A DNA stretch of 64,000 nt, from contig NZ_CP043959.1 of NCBI RefSeq assembly GCF_008632955.1, forward strand, positions 992,001 to 1,056,000. The letters run 5' to 3'. The notes under the pieces are model-generated. The model did not search any database. It saw nothing but the letters and a program-made list of their open reading frames with translations, and was not told where the DNA came from. The stretch is from Streptomyces tendae. Lineage in GTDB: Bacteria > Actinomycetota > Actinomycetes > Streptomycetales > Streptomycetaceae. Shown one piece after another: positions 24,356 to 36,264 of the stretch (positions are counted from its first letter, which is position 1; each line of letters starts with the position of its first letter). The position numbers and the translations under genes were made by a program.

Positions 24356-26641
24356 ATGGGACGAGCGGAAGAAAGACGCGCACGACAGCGCGGCGGGCGC
24401 CGTGCGGCACCCAAGGGCCGCCGCGCTGACGGTGCGGCCGGCCGCACCGGCATACGCCGCCTCTTCACCTGGAAGAAGATCGTCGGCACCTTCTTCACCC
24501 TGTGCCTGCTCGGCATGGGCGCCTTCATCGTGCTGTACATGGTGATCGACATCCCCGAGGGGAACGCCGACGCCGAGCTGCAGAGCAACGTCTACGAGTA
24601 CAGCGACGGCACCATCATGGCCCGCGACGGCGACCGCAACCGCGAGATCGTCGACCTGGCCCGGGTCCCCAAGGACGTCCAGCGGACCTTCGTCGCAGCC
24701 GAGAACAAGACCTTCTACAAGGACGGCGGCGTCGACCTGAAGGGCACCGCCCGCGGTGTCCTGAACACCCTGTCCGGCAAGGGCGCGCAGGGCGGCTCGA
24801 CGATCACCCAGCAGTACGTCAAGAACTACTACCTGACCCAGGACCAGACCGTCAGCCGCAAGCTCAAGGAGCTGGTCATCTCCCTGAAGCTGGACCGGGA
24901 GAAGTCCAAGGACTACATCCTGGCCGGGTACATCAACACCAGCTACTACGGCCGCGGCGCCTACGGCATCCAGGCCGCCGCCCAGGCCTACTACCGGGTC
25001 GACGCCGAGGACCTGACCGTCGAGCAGGGCGCCTACCTCGCCGCGCTGCTCCAGGCGCCCAACCAGTACGACTGGGCGATCGCCAGCGACACCGGCAAGA
25101 AGCTCGTCCAGCAGCGCTGGAACTACGTCCTGGACAACATGGTCGAGCAGAAGTGGCTGGACCCGGGCGAGCGGGGCGCCATGAAGTTCCCGGTGCCGCA
25201 GGAGCCCAAGGCGGCCCCCGGCATGGAGGGCCAGACCGGCTACCTGGTCGAGGCGGCCAACACGGCGGTCAAGAAGCAGCTCGTCGAGCAGGGCGTCGCG
25301 GAGGACCTGGAACAGGCCAAGGCGCTGCTGGACCGCGGCGGCTACACCATCACGCTCAACATCGACAAGAAGAAGCAGAAGGCGCTGGAGAAGGCGGTCA
25401 AGGAGCGGCTCACCAGCAAGCTCGACCCGAAGAAGCGCAAGGTCGACGCCGACGTCCAGGCCGGCGCCGTCTCCGTGGACCCGAGGACCGGCAAGGTCGT
25501 GGCCATGTACGGCGGCGTGGACTACGTGAAGCACTACACCAACAACGCCACCCGCCAGGACTACCAGCCGGCCTCCACCTTCAAGCCGGTGATCCTCGCC
25601 GCGGCCGTCGAGAAGGGCGCCGAGACGCAGGACGGCGTGCCGATCACGGCCGACACGCTGTACGACGGCGACAGCGAGCACCCCGTCACGGACGACGGCA
25701 AGGAGGTCGGCTTCGCGCCGCCCAACGAGGACGACACCAACTACGGCGAGATCCCCGTCCAGGAGGCGATGAACAAGTCCGTCAACTCGGTGTTCGCGCA
25801 GATGGGCGTCGACGTCGGCATGACCGAGGTGATGCGGGTCGCGGGCGAGCTCGGCATGTCCGAGGACCTGGACCCGTACCCCGCGCAGACGCTGGGCAGC
25901 ATGGGCGCGAGCCCTCTGCAGATGGCCGGCGTCTACGCCACCCTCGCCAACCACGGCAAGAAGGTCACGCCGTCGATCGTGAAGACGGTCGAGCACAAGG
26001 ACCGCACCCTGGAGATGCCCGACCCGGTCGGCCAGTCGGTGATCAGCCGCCGGGCCGCCGACACGGTCACCTCGGTGCTCACCGGAGTGGTCGACGACGG
26101 CACCGCCAAGGCCTCCGTACGCGACAACCCGCTGCGCGACGGCCAGCAGGTGGCGGGCAAGACCGGTACGTCCGACAACAACAAGTCGGCGTGGTTCACC
26201 GGGTACACGCCCGAGCTGGTCACCTCCGTCGGCCTGTTCGGCGAGGACGACAAGGAACCGCATCCGCAGGTGCCGATGTACAAGGCCGGCGGCGTCGACC
26301 ACCGCGTCAACGGCGGTGGCTTCCCCGCCGAGATCTGGGCGGCGTACACCTTCGGGGTGATGGACGAGGTCAAGAAGTTCGACCTGGAGACCGAGCAGGG
26401 CTCGGGCGTCAAGCCGACCAGGAGCCCGACGCAGTCGGAGACGCCGTCGCAGACCCCGAGCCAGGAGCCGACGACGGAGGAACCCACCACCTCGGCGCCG
26501 CCGCAGACCTCCTCCGCGCCGCCGACGTCGGAGCCGCCGAGCCAGACGCCGACGACGCAGCCCCCGACCTCGTCCAGTCCGCCGCCGACCTTCGAGCTCC
26601 CGGGCGGCCCGGACGAACCTCTGAACAACGACCGGGAGTGA
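24356..26641 (+). CDS. Class A penicillin-binding protein
   Basis: 761 residues: short basic cytoplasmic segment, one membrane anchor (about 42-64), GT51 glycosyltransferase domain (about 75-255; AAENKTFYKDGGVD with catalytic Glu, QGGSTITQQYVKN), then the transpeptidase (about 345-680) with STFK (active Ser), SVN and KTGT motifs. The C-terminal ~85 residues are Thr/Pro/Ser-rich with no PASTA domain. It polymerises and cross-links peptidoglycan. Single gene, ended by the hairpin at 26733. Confidence 0.94.
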   Translation: MGRAEERRARQRGGRRAAPKGRRADGAAGRTGIRRLFTWKKIVGTFFTLCLLGMGAFIVLYMVIDIPEGNADAELQSNVYEYSDGTIMARDGDRNREIVDLARVPKDVQRTFVAAENKTFYKDGGVDLKGTARGVLNTLSGKGAQGGSTITQQYVKNYYLTQDQTVSRKLKELVISLKLDREKSKDYILAGYINTSYYGRGAYGIQAAAQAYYRVDAEDLTVEQGAYLAALLQAPNQYDWAIASDTGKKLVQQRWNYVLDNMVEQKWLDPGERGAMKFPVPQEPKAAPGMEGQTGYLVEAANTAVKKQLVEQGVAEDLEQAKALLDRGGYTITLNIDKKKQKALEKAVKERLTSKLDPKKRKVDADVQAGAVSVDPRTGKVVAMYGGVDYVKHYTNNATRQDYQPASTFKPVILAAAVEKGAETQDGVPITADTLYDGDSEHPVTDDGKEVGFAPPNEDDTNYGEIPVQEAMNKSVNSVFAQMGVDVGMTEVMRVAGELGMSEDLDPYPAQTLGSMGASPLQMAGVYATLANHGKKVTPSIVKTVEHKDRTLEMPDPVGQSVISRRAADTVTSVLTGVVDDGTAKASVRDNPLRDGQQVAGKTGTSDNNKSAWFTGYTPELVTSVGLFGEDDKEPHPQVPMYKAGGVDHRVNGGGFPAEIWAAYTFGVMDEVKKFDLETEQGSGVKPTRSPTQSETPSQTPSQEPTTEEPTTSAPPQTSSAPPTSEPPSQTPTTQPPTSSSPPPTFELPGGPDEPLNNDRE

Positions 26642-26732
26642 CAACCCCCTGAAGGGGCGCGCGGAACCGCGCGACCGACCCACGACCCGCCGCGCCCGGC
26701 GCATGGCCGCACCCCCCGCGGCGGCGCCCCGC

Positions 26733-26782
26733 ACGCGCGAGAGGGGCGCCCGGTGTGGTCACCGGGCGCCCCTCTCGCGCGT
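26733..26782. terminator. Bidirectional 23-bp hairpin terminator
   Basis: Perfect arms 26733-26755 and 26760-26782 with loop TGGT, between the converging PBP and phosphatase genes. It serves both strands. Confidence 0.88.
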
Positions 26783-26792
26783 CGGCGACCCC

Positions 26793-28931
26793 TCAGCCGT
26801 GGTTCAGCTCGAACCACACCACCTTGCCGGTGCTCAGCCGGGTCGCGCCCCAGCGCCGGGCCAGCCGGTTCACCAGGTACAGCCCGCGGCCGCCCTCGTC
26901 GGTGGCGCGCGCCTGCCGCAGCCGCGGCAGCTGCGGCACGTCGTCGCCGACCTCGCAGCGCAGCACGTCGGTGCGCAGCAGCCGCAGCGTCACCGGCCGG
27001 GTCGCGTACCGCACGGCGTTGGTCACGACCTCGCTGACCAGCAGCTCCACCGAGTCGCTCAGCTCGTCCATGCCCCAGCGGGACAGCTGCCGCCGGGCCA
27101 GACGGCGGGCCCGGCCGGGCGCCGCGTCCTCCGGCTCCAGGAACCAGTACGCCACGTCGCTCGGCGCGATCCCGTCGAAGCGGGCGGCGAGCAGCGCGAT
27201 GTCGTCGTCCCGGTCGCCCGGCCCGAGCATGTCGAGCACCTCGTCGCAGAGCGCCTCCAGCGGCGGCGGGTGGTCCGGGCCGGTGAGCTGCGCGGTCGCG
27301 GCGAGCTTCTCCCGCAGCTGCTCGATGCCGGTCCACACGTCCCGCAGCCGGGACTCCACCAGGCCGTCGGTGTAGAGCAGCAGGGTCGCCCCCGCGGGCG
27401 CCTCCAGCTCCACGGCCTCGAAGTCCACCCCGCCCACGCCGATCGGGGCGCCCGCGGGCACCCGCAGCACCTCCGCGCGCCCGCCCAGGTGCAGCAGCAC
27501 GGGCGGCGGATGGCCGGCGTTGGCGATGGTGATGCGGTGCGCGACCGGGTCGTACACCGCGTACAGGCAGGTCGCCATGCGGTCCACACCGAGCCGCTGG
27601 GCCTGCTCGTCGAGGTGGTGCAGCACCTCCTGCGGCGGCAGGTCGAGCCCGGCCAGGGTCTGCGCCGTGGTGCGCAGCTGGCCCATGATCGCCGCCGACG
27701 TCATGGAGTGGCCCATCACGTCGCCGACCACCAGCGCCACCCGGCTGCCGGGCAGCGGGATCGCGTCGTACCAGTCGCCGCCGACCCGGGCGGTCTCCGC
27801 GGCCGGCAGGTAACGCGACGCCAGCCGTACGCCGGTGCAGCGCGGCAGGGTCTCCGGCAGCATCGTGCGCTGCAGCTCGTCCGCGATGTACGCCTCGCGC
27901 CCGTACAGCACGGCCTTGTCGATGCCCAGCGCGCTGTGCGTGGCGAGCTGGGCCGCGACCAGCAGGTCGTCGGCCTCGAACGGGATGCGCTCGGGGCGGC
28001 GCAGGAACAGTGCGGCGCCGATCACCCGGCGGCGGCCGCGCAGCGGGGCGAGGATCGCCCGCTGGCCGTCCGGGACCGCCGACGCGCCGTCCTCGCCCAG
28101 CAGTTCGGGCAGCGCCGCCCGGGCGGCGGGCGCGTCCGTGAACACCGGACGCACCCCGCGCAGCACCTCGGCGAGCGCGCTGCCCGGCCGGACCGTGCAC
28201 AGCTCCTCGCCGACCGAGTCCAGTTCGGACGGCTCCGGCGGCGCGGCCGGCATGAAGCCGCCGCCCTCGGTGTCCCGCTCGGCCGGGATCCGGTCGGTGC
28301 GGCGCAGCCGCAGCACCAGCGGACCGGTGGGCCGCTCGTCGCCGACCGGCAGCGGATCGCGCAGGTACACCAGGATCGCGTCGGAGAAGGTGGGCACGGT
28401 GGCCCGGCACAGCCCCATCACGATCTCGTCCAGGTCGATGCCGCGGGCGATCCGCCGGGTGGCCGCGCCGACGAAGCGCAGCCGGTCGCCGTCCCGCCGC
28501 ATCGGCGTGGGCCGGCCCGGCCGCGTCACCTGGCCGGTGCGGCGCTCCTTGCCCTCCGGCGGCCGGGCCACGCGGCCCTGCCCGTCGGCGGGCTGCACCG
28601 GGATGCCGTCCGGCGCGGGACGCGGGCGGTGGGCGTCCGGCTCCGCGCCCGGGCCGGTGCCCGGCTGGGAGTGCTCGGACCCCGGGCCCTCCGCGGGACC
28701 GGGCGCGGAGCCACCGGGCGTGACCGTGCCGGGCGCGCCGGCTCCCGGCCCCGCTCCGGGCGCGGGAGGCTCACCGGCGGCGCGGCCCTGTACCGGTAAG
28801 GCGGCCCCGGTGCCGGCCGCCCGCTCCGGTGTCGGGGTACGCAGGAACGCCCCGCGGGGATCCGCGGGGTCCACGCCCGGCTGGGGGCGCTCGAAGGAGG
28901 TCGGCTGCTCCGTCACGCGTGTCGAGTCCAT
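26793..28931 (-). CDS. SpoIIE-type PP2C phosphatase with GAF and HATPase domains
   Basis: 712 residues. A ~140-residue Pro/Gly-rich N terminus leads to a GAF-like sensor (about 150-340), a PP2C SpoIIE phosphatase (about 365-570; GGDWYDAIPL, VVGDVMGHS, YTDGLVE, DDDIALLAARF with metal-binding Asp residues) and a C-terminal anti-sigma-type ATPase (about 590-712; ELLVSEVVTNAVRYA, DEGGRGLYLVNRLA). Such fusions combine the phosphatase and kinase arms of a partner-switching pathway controlling a sigma factor. The target is not in this window. Confidence 0.9.
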   Translation of the reverse strand: MDSTRVTEQPTSFERPQPGVDPADPRGAFLRTPTPERAAGTGAALPVQGRAAGEPPAPGAGPGAGAPGTVTPGGSAPGPAEGPGSEHSQPGTGPGAEPDAHRPRPAPDGIPVQPADGQGRVARPPEGKERRTGQVTRPGRPTPMRRDGDRLRFVGAATRRIARGIDLDEIVMGLCRATVPTFSDAILVYLRDPLPVGDERPTGPLVLRLRRTDRIPAERDTEGGGFMPAAPPEPSELDSVGEELCTVRPGSALAEVLRGVRPVFTDAPAARAALPELLGEDGASAVPDGQRAILAPLRGRRRVIGAALFLRRPERIPFEADDLLVAAQLATHSALGIDKAVLYGREAYIADELQRTMLPETLPRCTGVRLASRYLPAAETARVGGDWYDAIPLPGSRVALVVGDVMGHSMTSAAIMGQLRTTAQTLAGLDLPPQEVLHHLDEQAQRLGVDRMATCLYAVYDPVAHRITIANAGHPPPVLLHLGGRAEVLRVPAGAPIGVGGVDFEAVELEAPAGATLLLYTDGLVESRLRDVWTGIEQLREKLAATAQLTGPDHPPPLEALCDEVLDMLGPGDRDDDIALLAARFDGIAPSDVAYWFLEPEDAAPGRARRLARRQLSRWGMDELSDSVELLVSEVVTNAVRYATRPVTLRLLRTDVLRCEVGDDVPQLPRLRQARATDEGGRGLYLVNRLARRWGATRLSTGKVVWFELNHG

Positions 28932-29205
28932 CCGTCCGGCGCACGCCGTGCGCGCGGTTCGCTCCGCCGAAACTCCGATACCCGGAACACGTGCCCCCGG
29001 AACGGATTTCGCGTGTGGTCAGAGGTTGTTCCTGCGACGCCGGCCGGCCGTCCCTGGCCGCTTCCGGTGTTTCCGTACCCCTCGCTCACGTCCTGCCGCC
29101 CCTCGGTGACGTCTGGTCAAGCCTCGCGCGCGCTCCGGTGGTTGCTGCTCCGCGCCCTTGCGGACGACGATCCTACGTTTCCTGCCCGGGGGCGCAGCAA
29201 GGGTC
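28932..29205 (-). promoter_or_regulatory. Gene-free region with a possible sigma-B-like promoter
   Basis: No gene is supported in 28932-29205. On the - strand GGGTAT (28978-28983) with GTTC 16 nt upstream (29000-29003) approaches the Streptomyces stress-sigma consensus GNNT-N14-16-GGGTAC/T, with one mismatch. It would drive the SpoIIE-type gene. Low confidence. Confidence 0.3.
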
Positions 29206-29901
29206 TCACGGGGACGCGTGCACCGGTGTGCGGTCCCAGTCCTGTGGCAGTGACGGTACCGTCCAGGACGGATCCGGCCGCCAGTTCTCCCAGCCGTCCG
29301 CGAACGGCGGCCCCCAGGCGTCGATCACCGCGACCGCGGCGCGCCCGGCCTCCCGGACCCGTCCGGCCAGCGCGGAATCCATCAGACCGTCCCGCTGGGC
29401 CTGCGCGAACTCGTCCTCGTCGCGCCAGTGCCAGCCGCCGTCCGGCTGCACGGAGATGTCCAGGAAGTGGTCCTCGGAGTCCACCCCGCCCGCCCAGCGG
29501 ACGAGCGGCTCCTCCAGGTTCACGTACCAGTTCTTGAACCGCCAGCCCGGCTCCCAGAACAGCCACACCGACCAGGGCTCGCCGGGCCGGGCCAGCTTCA
29601 GCACACCGGTGCCGGACCAGCGGTCCCGCTGCACCGCGCGCGGCTTGGTGTACCGCGTGGCGAGGGGTTCCTGGTGCACCGGGGTGCCGTCGGCGAGCAC
29701 GGGCCTGACGCACTCGGTGCCGGGCGCCATCCACACGGCCAGCAGCTCCGAGTCGTCGCGCACGACCGTGACGGGGCGCGCGATGTGGATGCGCGCGCCG
29801 CCGTTCTCCCGGTACCGCCACAGGATCTGCGTCCCCGGGGCCCAGTAGGGGCGGGCCGCCCCGCCCGCCGCGCCGCGCATCGTGGTTCCACCCTCTGTCA
29901 T
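29206..29901 (-). CDS. DUF402 domain protein
   Basis: 231 residues of the DUF402 (FomD-like) family: a beta barrel with YWAPGTQILWRYRE near the start, KLARPGEPWSVWLFW, then the acidic core WYVNLEEPLVR and HFLDISVQPDGGW with conserved Asp/Glu that bind metal in FomD-type nucleoside diphosphate hydrolases. Catalysis here is inferred from family. TAATAT ends 6 nt before ATG 29901, so the mRNA is probably leaderless. Same strand as fumC, 72 bp downstream of it. Confidence 0.85.
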   Translation of the reverse strand: MTEGGTTMRGAAGGAARPYWAPGTQILWRYRENGGARIHIARPVTVVRDDSELLAVWMAPGTECVRPVLADGTPVHQEPLATRYTKPRAVQRDRWSGTGVLKLARPGEPWSVWLFWEPGWRFKNWYVNLEEPLVRWAGGVDSEDHFLDISVQPDGGWHWRDEDEFAQAQRDGLMDSALAGRVREAGRAAVAVIDAWGPPFADGWENWRPDPSWTVPSLPQDWDRTPVHASP

Positions 29902-29907
29902 GCGCAG

Positions 29908-29913
29908 ATATTA
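29908..29913 (-). promoter_or_regulatory. TAATAT -10 box, leaderless DUF402 gene
   Basis: TAATAT on the - strand lies 6 nt before ATG 29901; no ribosome site is present. The -35 is weak. Confidence 0.5.
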
Positions 29914-29973
29914 GGTGGCCGGACCACACAGCGCTGCGGCACCCGTCACGGTTCACCCCCGGTGCGCGATGCT

Positions 29974-31377
29974 TTACGGGCGTGTCATCCGCAGGACATC
30001 CAGCGCCTCGTCGAGCTGTTCCTCCGTCAGGTCTCCACGCTCCACGTAGCCGCCCTCCAGCACGACCTGCCGGATGGTCTTGCGCTCCGCGAGGGACTTC
30101 TTGGCGACCTTGGCGGCCTCCTCGTAGCCGATGTACTTGTTGAGCGGGGTGACCACGGACGGTGAGGACTCGGCGTACTCCCGGGCCCGGTCGCGGTGCG
30201 CGACGATCCCGTCGACCGTGCGGTCGGAGAGCAGCCGGGAGACGTTGGCGAGCAGCCGCACCGACTCCAGCACGTTCTTGGCGATCACCGGCAGCATCAC
30301 GTTCAGCTCGAAGTTGCCGGACGCGCCGGCCGTGGCGACGGTCGCGTCGTTGCCCGTGACCTGGGCGCAGACCATCAGCACGGCCTCCGGGATCACCGGG
30401 TTGACCTTGCCGGGCATGATCGAGGAGCCGGGCTGCAGGTCGGGCAAGGCGATCTCGGCGAGTCCGGTGCGCGGCCCGGACGCCATCCACCGCAGATCGT
30501 TCGCGATCTTCGTCAGGCCGACGGCGATCGTGCGGAGCTGCCCGCTGGTCTCCACCACGCCGTCCCGGGCGCCCTGCGCCTCGAAGTGGTCGCGCGCCTC
30601 GGTCAGCGGCAGCCCGGTCGCCCGCGCGACCTCCTCGATGACCGCGGCGGAGAACCCGGGCGGGGTGTTGATGCCGGTGCCGACGGCGGTCCCGCCCAGC
30701 GGCAGCTCGGCCAGCCGGGGCAGTGAGGCCTTCAGCCGCTCGACGCCGTACCGCACCTGGGCGGCGTACCCGCCGAACTCCTGGCCCAGGGTGACGGGCG
30801 TGGCGTCCATCAGGTGGGTGCGCCCGGACTTCACCACGTCCGCGAACTCCTCCGCCTTGCGCTCCAGGGCGGCCGCGAGGTGCTCCAGGGCCGGGATCAG
30901 GTCCCGGATGACCGCGGCGGTCGCCGCGATGTGCAGCGACGAGGGGAAGACGTCGTTGGACGACTGCGAGGCGTTGACATGGTCGTTGGGGTGCACGTCC
31001 CGGCCCAGGCGCTCGGTGGCGAGGGTCGCGATCACCTCGTTGGTGTTCATGTTGGACGAGGTCCCCGACCCGGTCTGGAACACGTCCACCGGGAAGTGCT
31101 CGTCCCACCGGCCCTCGGCGACCTCCGCGGCCGCCTCCTGGATCGCCTCGGCGATGTCCTTGTCCAGCACCCCGAGCCGGGCGTTCACCTTCGCCGCGGC
31201 GCCCTTGATCCGGGCCAGCGCCTCGATGTGGGCGCGTTCCAGCCGCTGCCCGGAGACCGGGAAGTTCTCCACCGCCCGCTGGGTCTGCGCCCGCCACTTG
31301 GCGTCGGCGGGGACTCTCACCTCACCCATGGAGTCGTGCTCGACGCGATAGTTCCGGTCGTCGTCCGTGGTCGTCAT
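29974..31377 (-). CDS. fumC: Class II fumarate hydratase
   Basis: 467 residues of the fumarase/aspartase superfamily, cofactor-free, converting fumarate to malate in the TCA cycle. Signature [12 protein letters not shown] (about 320) with the catalytic Ser, plus [11 protein letters not shown] and the [14 protein letters not shown] active-site region. ATG 31377 has GGAGG about 7 nt upstream; the long frame continuing upstream is a shadow of the M28 gene. The iron-sulphur class I fumarase is 1.8 kb away, so both kinds are present. Confidence 0.95.
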   Translation of the reverse strand: MTTTDDDRNYRVEHDSMGEVRVPADAKWRAQTQRAVENFPVSGQRLERAHIEALARIKGAAAKVNARLGVLDKDIAEAIQEAAAEVAEGRWDEHFPVDVFQTGSGTSSNMNTNEVIATLATERLGRDVHPNDHVNASQSSNDVFPSSLHIAATAAVIRDLIPALEHLAAALERKAEEFADVVKSGRTHLMDATPVTLGQEFGGYAAQVRYGVERLKASLPRLAELPLGGTAVGTGINTPPGFSAAVIEEVARATGLPLTEARDHFEAQGARDGVVETSGQLRTIAVGLTKIANDLRWMASGPRTGLAEIALPDLQPGSSIMPGKVNPVIPEAVLMVCAQVTGNDATVATAGASGNFELNVMLPVIAKNVLESVRLLANVSRLLSDRTVDGIVAHRDRAREYAESSPSVVTPLNKYIGYEEAAKVAKKSLAERKTIRQVVLEGGYVERGDLTEEQLDEALDVLRMTRP

Positions 31378-31436
31378 CGTGTACCTCCGTGATCCACAGC
31401 AGCGGTCCCGGACGAGCGTATTCCCCGGGGGAGCCG

Positions 31437-31468
31437 TCCGCCCCGCCGCGACGTCGCGGCGGGGCGGA
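31437..31468. terminator. 32-bp perfect palindrome, terminator of the M28 gene
   Basis: A perfect palindrome centred at 31452/31453 (arm TCCGCCCCGCCGCGAC) lies 16 bp past the M28 peptidase stop and separates it from fumC. Confidence 0.78.
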
Positions 31469-31484
31469 GCACCCGTGGGGGGTG

Positions 31485-32915
31485 TCAGCCGCTCTGCAGG
31501 GTCACGTCGTCCAGCAGGAAGCCGGTCTGCAGGCTGTAGTCCTCGGTGGCGGTGAACGTCAGGGTGACGGTCTGCCCGGCGTACGCCGACAGGTCGGCCG
31601 ACCGCTGCACGTAGCCGCTGCCCGCGTTCACGTTGGACAGGGTGGCCAGCGTGGTGCCGTTCACCCGGACGGTGAGGGTGTCGTACGCCCGCGAGCCGGA
31701 CTCGGCGGTCTCGATGCGCAGCCAGTAGCCCAGGGACGCGCGCGTGCAGCCGGCCGGCACGGTCACCGTCTGGCTGATCGACTCGGTGCTCGTGGAGCCG
31801 TTGCCGCCGAGCCAGGCGAAGCGGGTGCCGCCGTGGGCCGGCCGCGCGGTGTGGGCGGCGATGGCCGCGGTGGTCCCGGTCCACGGCGCGGTGCCGCTCT
31901 CGAACCCGCCGTTGCCGACGACGCCGGCGGGGTCGCAGGTGCCGCCGCCACCGGTGCCCACGGCCTGCTGCCACAAGGTGTACGCGATGCCGTCGGCCGC
32001 CCGGTCGAGGCCGGTGGTGTTGATGTTGGTGAGGGTGTCGCACGCCCGGTGGTAGCAGGGGTCGTACGACGCGCCGGAGGTGCCGCCCCACTTGGCGGCC
32101 TGCGCGGAGGTCTTCCGGGCGCTCGCGCCCATCGCGTAGCCGGAGGTGGGGATGGAGTACCGCTCGAAGGAGTAGTCGTCGCTGCGGCCGGCGCCCTCGG
32201 TGTTCTCCTCGGGCTGGAGACCGAGGGAGTCCCAGTACGCCTTCATCGGCGCGGCGGCCGCGGAGGTGATGTGGTTGACGAAGTAGCCGCCGTTGGTGGA
32301 GGCGACCATGTCGAAGTTGTAGTACGCCTTGATCCGGGCGCGTTCCGTCGACGACAGCGAACGGACGTAGAAATCGGAGCCGTTGAGTCCCTGCTCCTCG
32401 TCGGTCCACCAGGCGAAGCGGACCCGGTTGCGCATCTCCGGGTTCTGCCGGGCGAGCGTCAGGGCGTTCTCGAGCAGGGCGGCGGAGCCGGAGCCGTTGT
32501 CGTTCATGCCGGGCCCGGCGGAGACGCCGTCGAGGTGCGCGCCGAACATGTAGACGCTGTTCGCGTCGCCCTGGGGCCACTCGGCGATCAGGTTGGGGCC
32601 GGCGCCGCTGGTGCAGCCGGAGGTGCAGGGCTGCTCGGTGACGGTGTATCCGGCGGCCTGGAGCTTGCCCTTCACGTAGGCGACGGAGTCGCGGTAGCCC
32701 TGGGTGGTGGACCGGCGGTTGCCGCCGTTGCGGGCGGCGACGGCACTGAGCTCGTCGAGGTGGGCCCGGACCGCGGTGATGCTGACGTCGGGCGCGGCGA
32801 GGGCGGTGGTGGTGGAGGCGGGGGACGTGCTGGACGCGGATGCCGCGGCGGGGAGCGTGCCGAGGCCGAGCACGAGGGCGAACAGGGTGCTCGCCGCGGC
32901 GAATCTTCGTTTCAC
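31485..32915 (-). CDS. Secreted M28 family zinc aminopeptidase
   Basis: 476 residues: a Sec signal ([17 protein letters not shown], cleavage near SASA), an M28 peptidase domain (about 50-310) with zinc ligands in [38 protein letters not shown] and the later His/Asp, and a C-terminal beta-sandwich (about 330-476) of the proprotein-convertase/CBM-like kind that ends [10 protein letters not shown]. Similar to S. griseus aminopeptidase with an extra domain. GTG 32915 follows GGAGGAG at about 6 nt. It sits between the two fumarase genes without a metabolic link. Confidence 0.9.
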   Translation of the reverse strand: MKRRFAAASTLFALVLGLGTLPAAASASSTSPASTTTALAAPDVSITAVRAHLDELSAVAARNGGNRRSTTQGYRDSVAYVKGKLQAAGYTVTEQPCTSGCTSGAGPNLIAEWPQGDANSVYMFGAHLDGVSAGPGMNDNGSGSAALLENALTLARQNPEMRNRVRFAWWTDEEQGLNGSDFYVRSLSSTERARIKAYYNFDMVASTNGGYFVNHITSAAAAPMKAYWDSLGLQPEENTEGAGRSDDYSFERYSIPTSGYAMGASARKTSAQAAKWGGTSGASYDPCYHRACDTLTNINTTGLDRAADGIAYTLWQQAVGTGGGGTCDPAGVVGNGGFESGTAPWTGTTAAIAAHTARPAHGGTRFAWLGGNGSTSTESISQTVTVPAGCTRASLGYWLRIETAESGSRAYDTLTVRVNGTTLATLSNVNAGSGYVQRSADLSAYAGQTVTLTFTATEDYSLQTGFLLDDVTLQSG

Positions 32916-33109
32916 CTGGACTCCTCCGGACGGTGGCTGTGGGGTTGCCACGCGGGGAACCTGGCATGGCATGTGCATGCCGGGCTGTCAGGAAGAGTCA
33001 CAGCAACTTGTTGATCGGGTCAACGGCACGGGGTGGCGCGGGGGCATGTTTGTCCGAAAGCAGCACAGAGGTTCCGCTATGCGGACAGAGCTTTGCGCCG
33101 GACTCCGCT

Positions 33110-33155
33110 CCTCAAGCGCCGTGCGGGCTGTTTCCAGCCCGTCCGGCGCTTGAGG
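33110..33155. repeat. Streptomyces-type palindromic repeat
   Basis: CCTCAAGCGCCG (33110-33121) pairs with CGGCGCTTGAGG (33144-33155), with an inner CGGGCTG/CAGCCCG stem around TTTC. I recognise this as a dispersed intergenic repeat common in Streptomyces. It lies 45 bp beyond the class I fumarase stop and may help end transcription. Confidence 0.75.
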
Positions 33156-33200
33156 ACGGCCCGCCAGGGCCGAAGGGGGTCCGGGAGCGTAGCCCCGGGG

Positions 33201-34877
<1,677 letters not shown>

Positions 34878-34986
34878 TCCTCACTCGACGGAAGACCGCC
34901 CGCCTCCGTCGGCGGGCCTTCCCAGCCTAGGACCTGGCTCGGACGGCGATCCTGTGAGGTTGTCCTCAGTTGCGCCCGCAGCGGGG

Positions 34987-35016
34987 TAGTCGCGATCTAT
35001 CGCGTTTGGGTACGCT
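34987..35016 (+). promoter_or_regulatory. Leaderless promoter with CGCGAT/ATCGCG inverted repeat
   Basis: TAGTCG (34987-34992) and TACGCT (35011-35016) are 18 bp apart, and the -10 ends 6 nt before GTG 35023. The 14-bp inverted repeat CGCGATCTATCGCG (34991-35004) fills the spacer and could be an operator. Confidence 0.5.
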
Positions 35017-35022
35017 GCTGCC

Positions 35023-35718
35023 GTGGACCTTCAGAAGCACGCCCAGCAGCCGGACGTGGCACCGCGGAGCACCGACCTGCGCGCCTCCGACGCCGACCGT
35101 GACCGTATCGCCGACCTCCTGCGCGAGGCCCTCGCCGAGGGCCGCCTGACCGCCGACGAGCACGCGGAGCGCGTCGAGGGCGTGCTGGCCGCCAAGACGG
35201 TGGGGGAGTTGGACGTGTTCATCCAGGACCTGCCGGCCGCCCACCAGCGGCGCGCGGCCCCCTCCGCCGTGCCGGGGCGTCCCACCGGGGGCGTCTTCCC
35301 GGTCGACCCCGACGACAACGTGGTCGCGGTGTTCAGCGCCGCCGCCCGCAAGGGCCGCTGGCGGACCGGCCGCCGTATCCACGCCTACGCGGTCTTCGGC
35401 AGCGTGGAGATCGACCTCAGCGAGGCGCTGTTCGACCACCAGCAGGTGATGATCAAGGCGTTCTCCGTCTTCGGCAGCGTCGAGATACGCGTCCCGGAGA
35501 ACGTGTCGCTGCGCGGCTCCGGCGGCGGTGTGCTCGGCGCCTTCGAGGTGGACCCGCAGGACTCGGACGACGACAACGCCCCGGTGGTCTACGTCGACGG
35601 ATGGGCCGTCCTCGGCAGCGTCGAGGCCCGGCCGAAGCGCGGCAAGCTCGTGAAGGACATCCTCGACCGCGTGCAGCGGACGGTGGACCGCAGCATGCGC
35701 AAGCACCTGGGGCACTGA
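35023..35718 (+). CDS. DUF1707 / LiaF-like C-terminal domain protein
   Basis: 231 residues, no membrane helix. N-terminal DUF1707 domain (about 17-70; LRASDADRDRIADLLREALA, EHAERVEGVLAAKTVGELD) followed by a beta-solenoid cell-wall-active-antibiotic response (LiaF/DUF4097-like) domain (about 105-205) with three AVFGSVEI-like strands. LiaF-type domains repress envelope-stress kinases in Firmicutes; here the role is unknown. GTG 35023 is probably leaderless. Confidence 0.83.
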   Translation: MDLQKHAQQPDVAPRSTDLRASDADRDRIADLLREALAEGRLTADEHAERVEGVLAAKTVGELDVFIQDLPAAHQRRAAPSAVPGRPTGGVFPVDPDDNVVAVFSAAARKGRWRTGRRIHAYAVFGSVEIDLSEALFDHQQVMIKAFSVFGSVEIRVPENVSLRGSGGGVLGAFEVDPQDSDDDNAPVVYVDGWAVLGSVEARPKRGKLVKDILDRVQRTVDRSMRKHLGH

Positions 35719-35884
35719 ACGCGGGGCGGGCCCAGGCCCGTCGGGGACTCTGTGCATAGGCGCGCGCACATCGGGTAAGCCTTGCTGCATCGTCTCCTTG
35801 GAGGGCGCCAGGGATTCACGCCGGGCCGACCCGTGTGCATCCACGGCACTCGCCAGCTCGCGAAGCCGTCGTCAGGAGTAGACC

Positions 35885-36259
35885 GTGCTGCAACCGCCGC
35901 ATTCGTCCCTGCAGGTAGCCGCCGTTCCGGCCCAGCGAGTGGCAGCGCGGGACAGGGATCAGGAAGCCCCCTGGCACACCGAGGCGGTGTGCCGGCGCGA
36001 CGAGGCGGGTCTGTTCTTCGCTCCGTCGAAGGAACCGACCGCCGCGCGGCTGTCCCGCGAGGAGGCGGCCAAGCGGGTCTGCGCCCGCTGCCCGGTCATG
36101 GTGGAGTGCCGCGAGCACGCCCTGCTGCAGCCCGAGCCCTACGGCGTCTGGGGCGGCCTGACCGCCGCCGAGCGGCGTGTGGTCCTGGCCCGCCGTCGGC
36201 GCCGCGACATGGAACTCAAGAAGGCCGCCCGTCAGGGCCGCATAGCCGCGGCGGGCTGA
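35885..36259 (+). CDS. WhiB-family iron-sulphur transcription factor
   Basis: 124 residues. Four Cys for a [4Fe-4S] cluster: AVCRRDE (about 36), then RVCARCPVMVEC (C-x2-C-x5-C), followed by the G[VI]WGG turn (GVWGGLT) and a basic C-terminal helix for DNA contact. WhiB-like proteins bind the main sigma factor and alter promoter choice. From its place next to glpX it may be WblI, but I assign no symbol. GTG 35885 follows AGGAG at 6 nt. Confidence 0.9.
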   Translation: MLQPPHSSLQVAAVPAQRVAARDRDQEAPWHTEAVCRRDEAGLFFAPSKEPTAARLSREEAAKRVCARCPVMVECREHALLQPEPYGVWGGLTAAERRVVLARRRRRDMELKKAARQGRIAAAG

Positions 36260-36264
36260 CCGCC

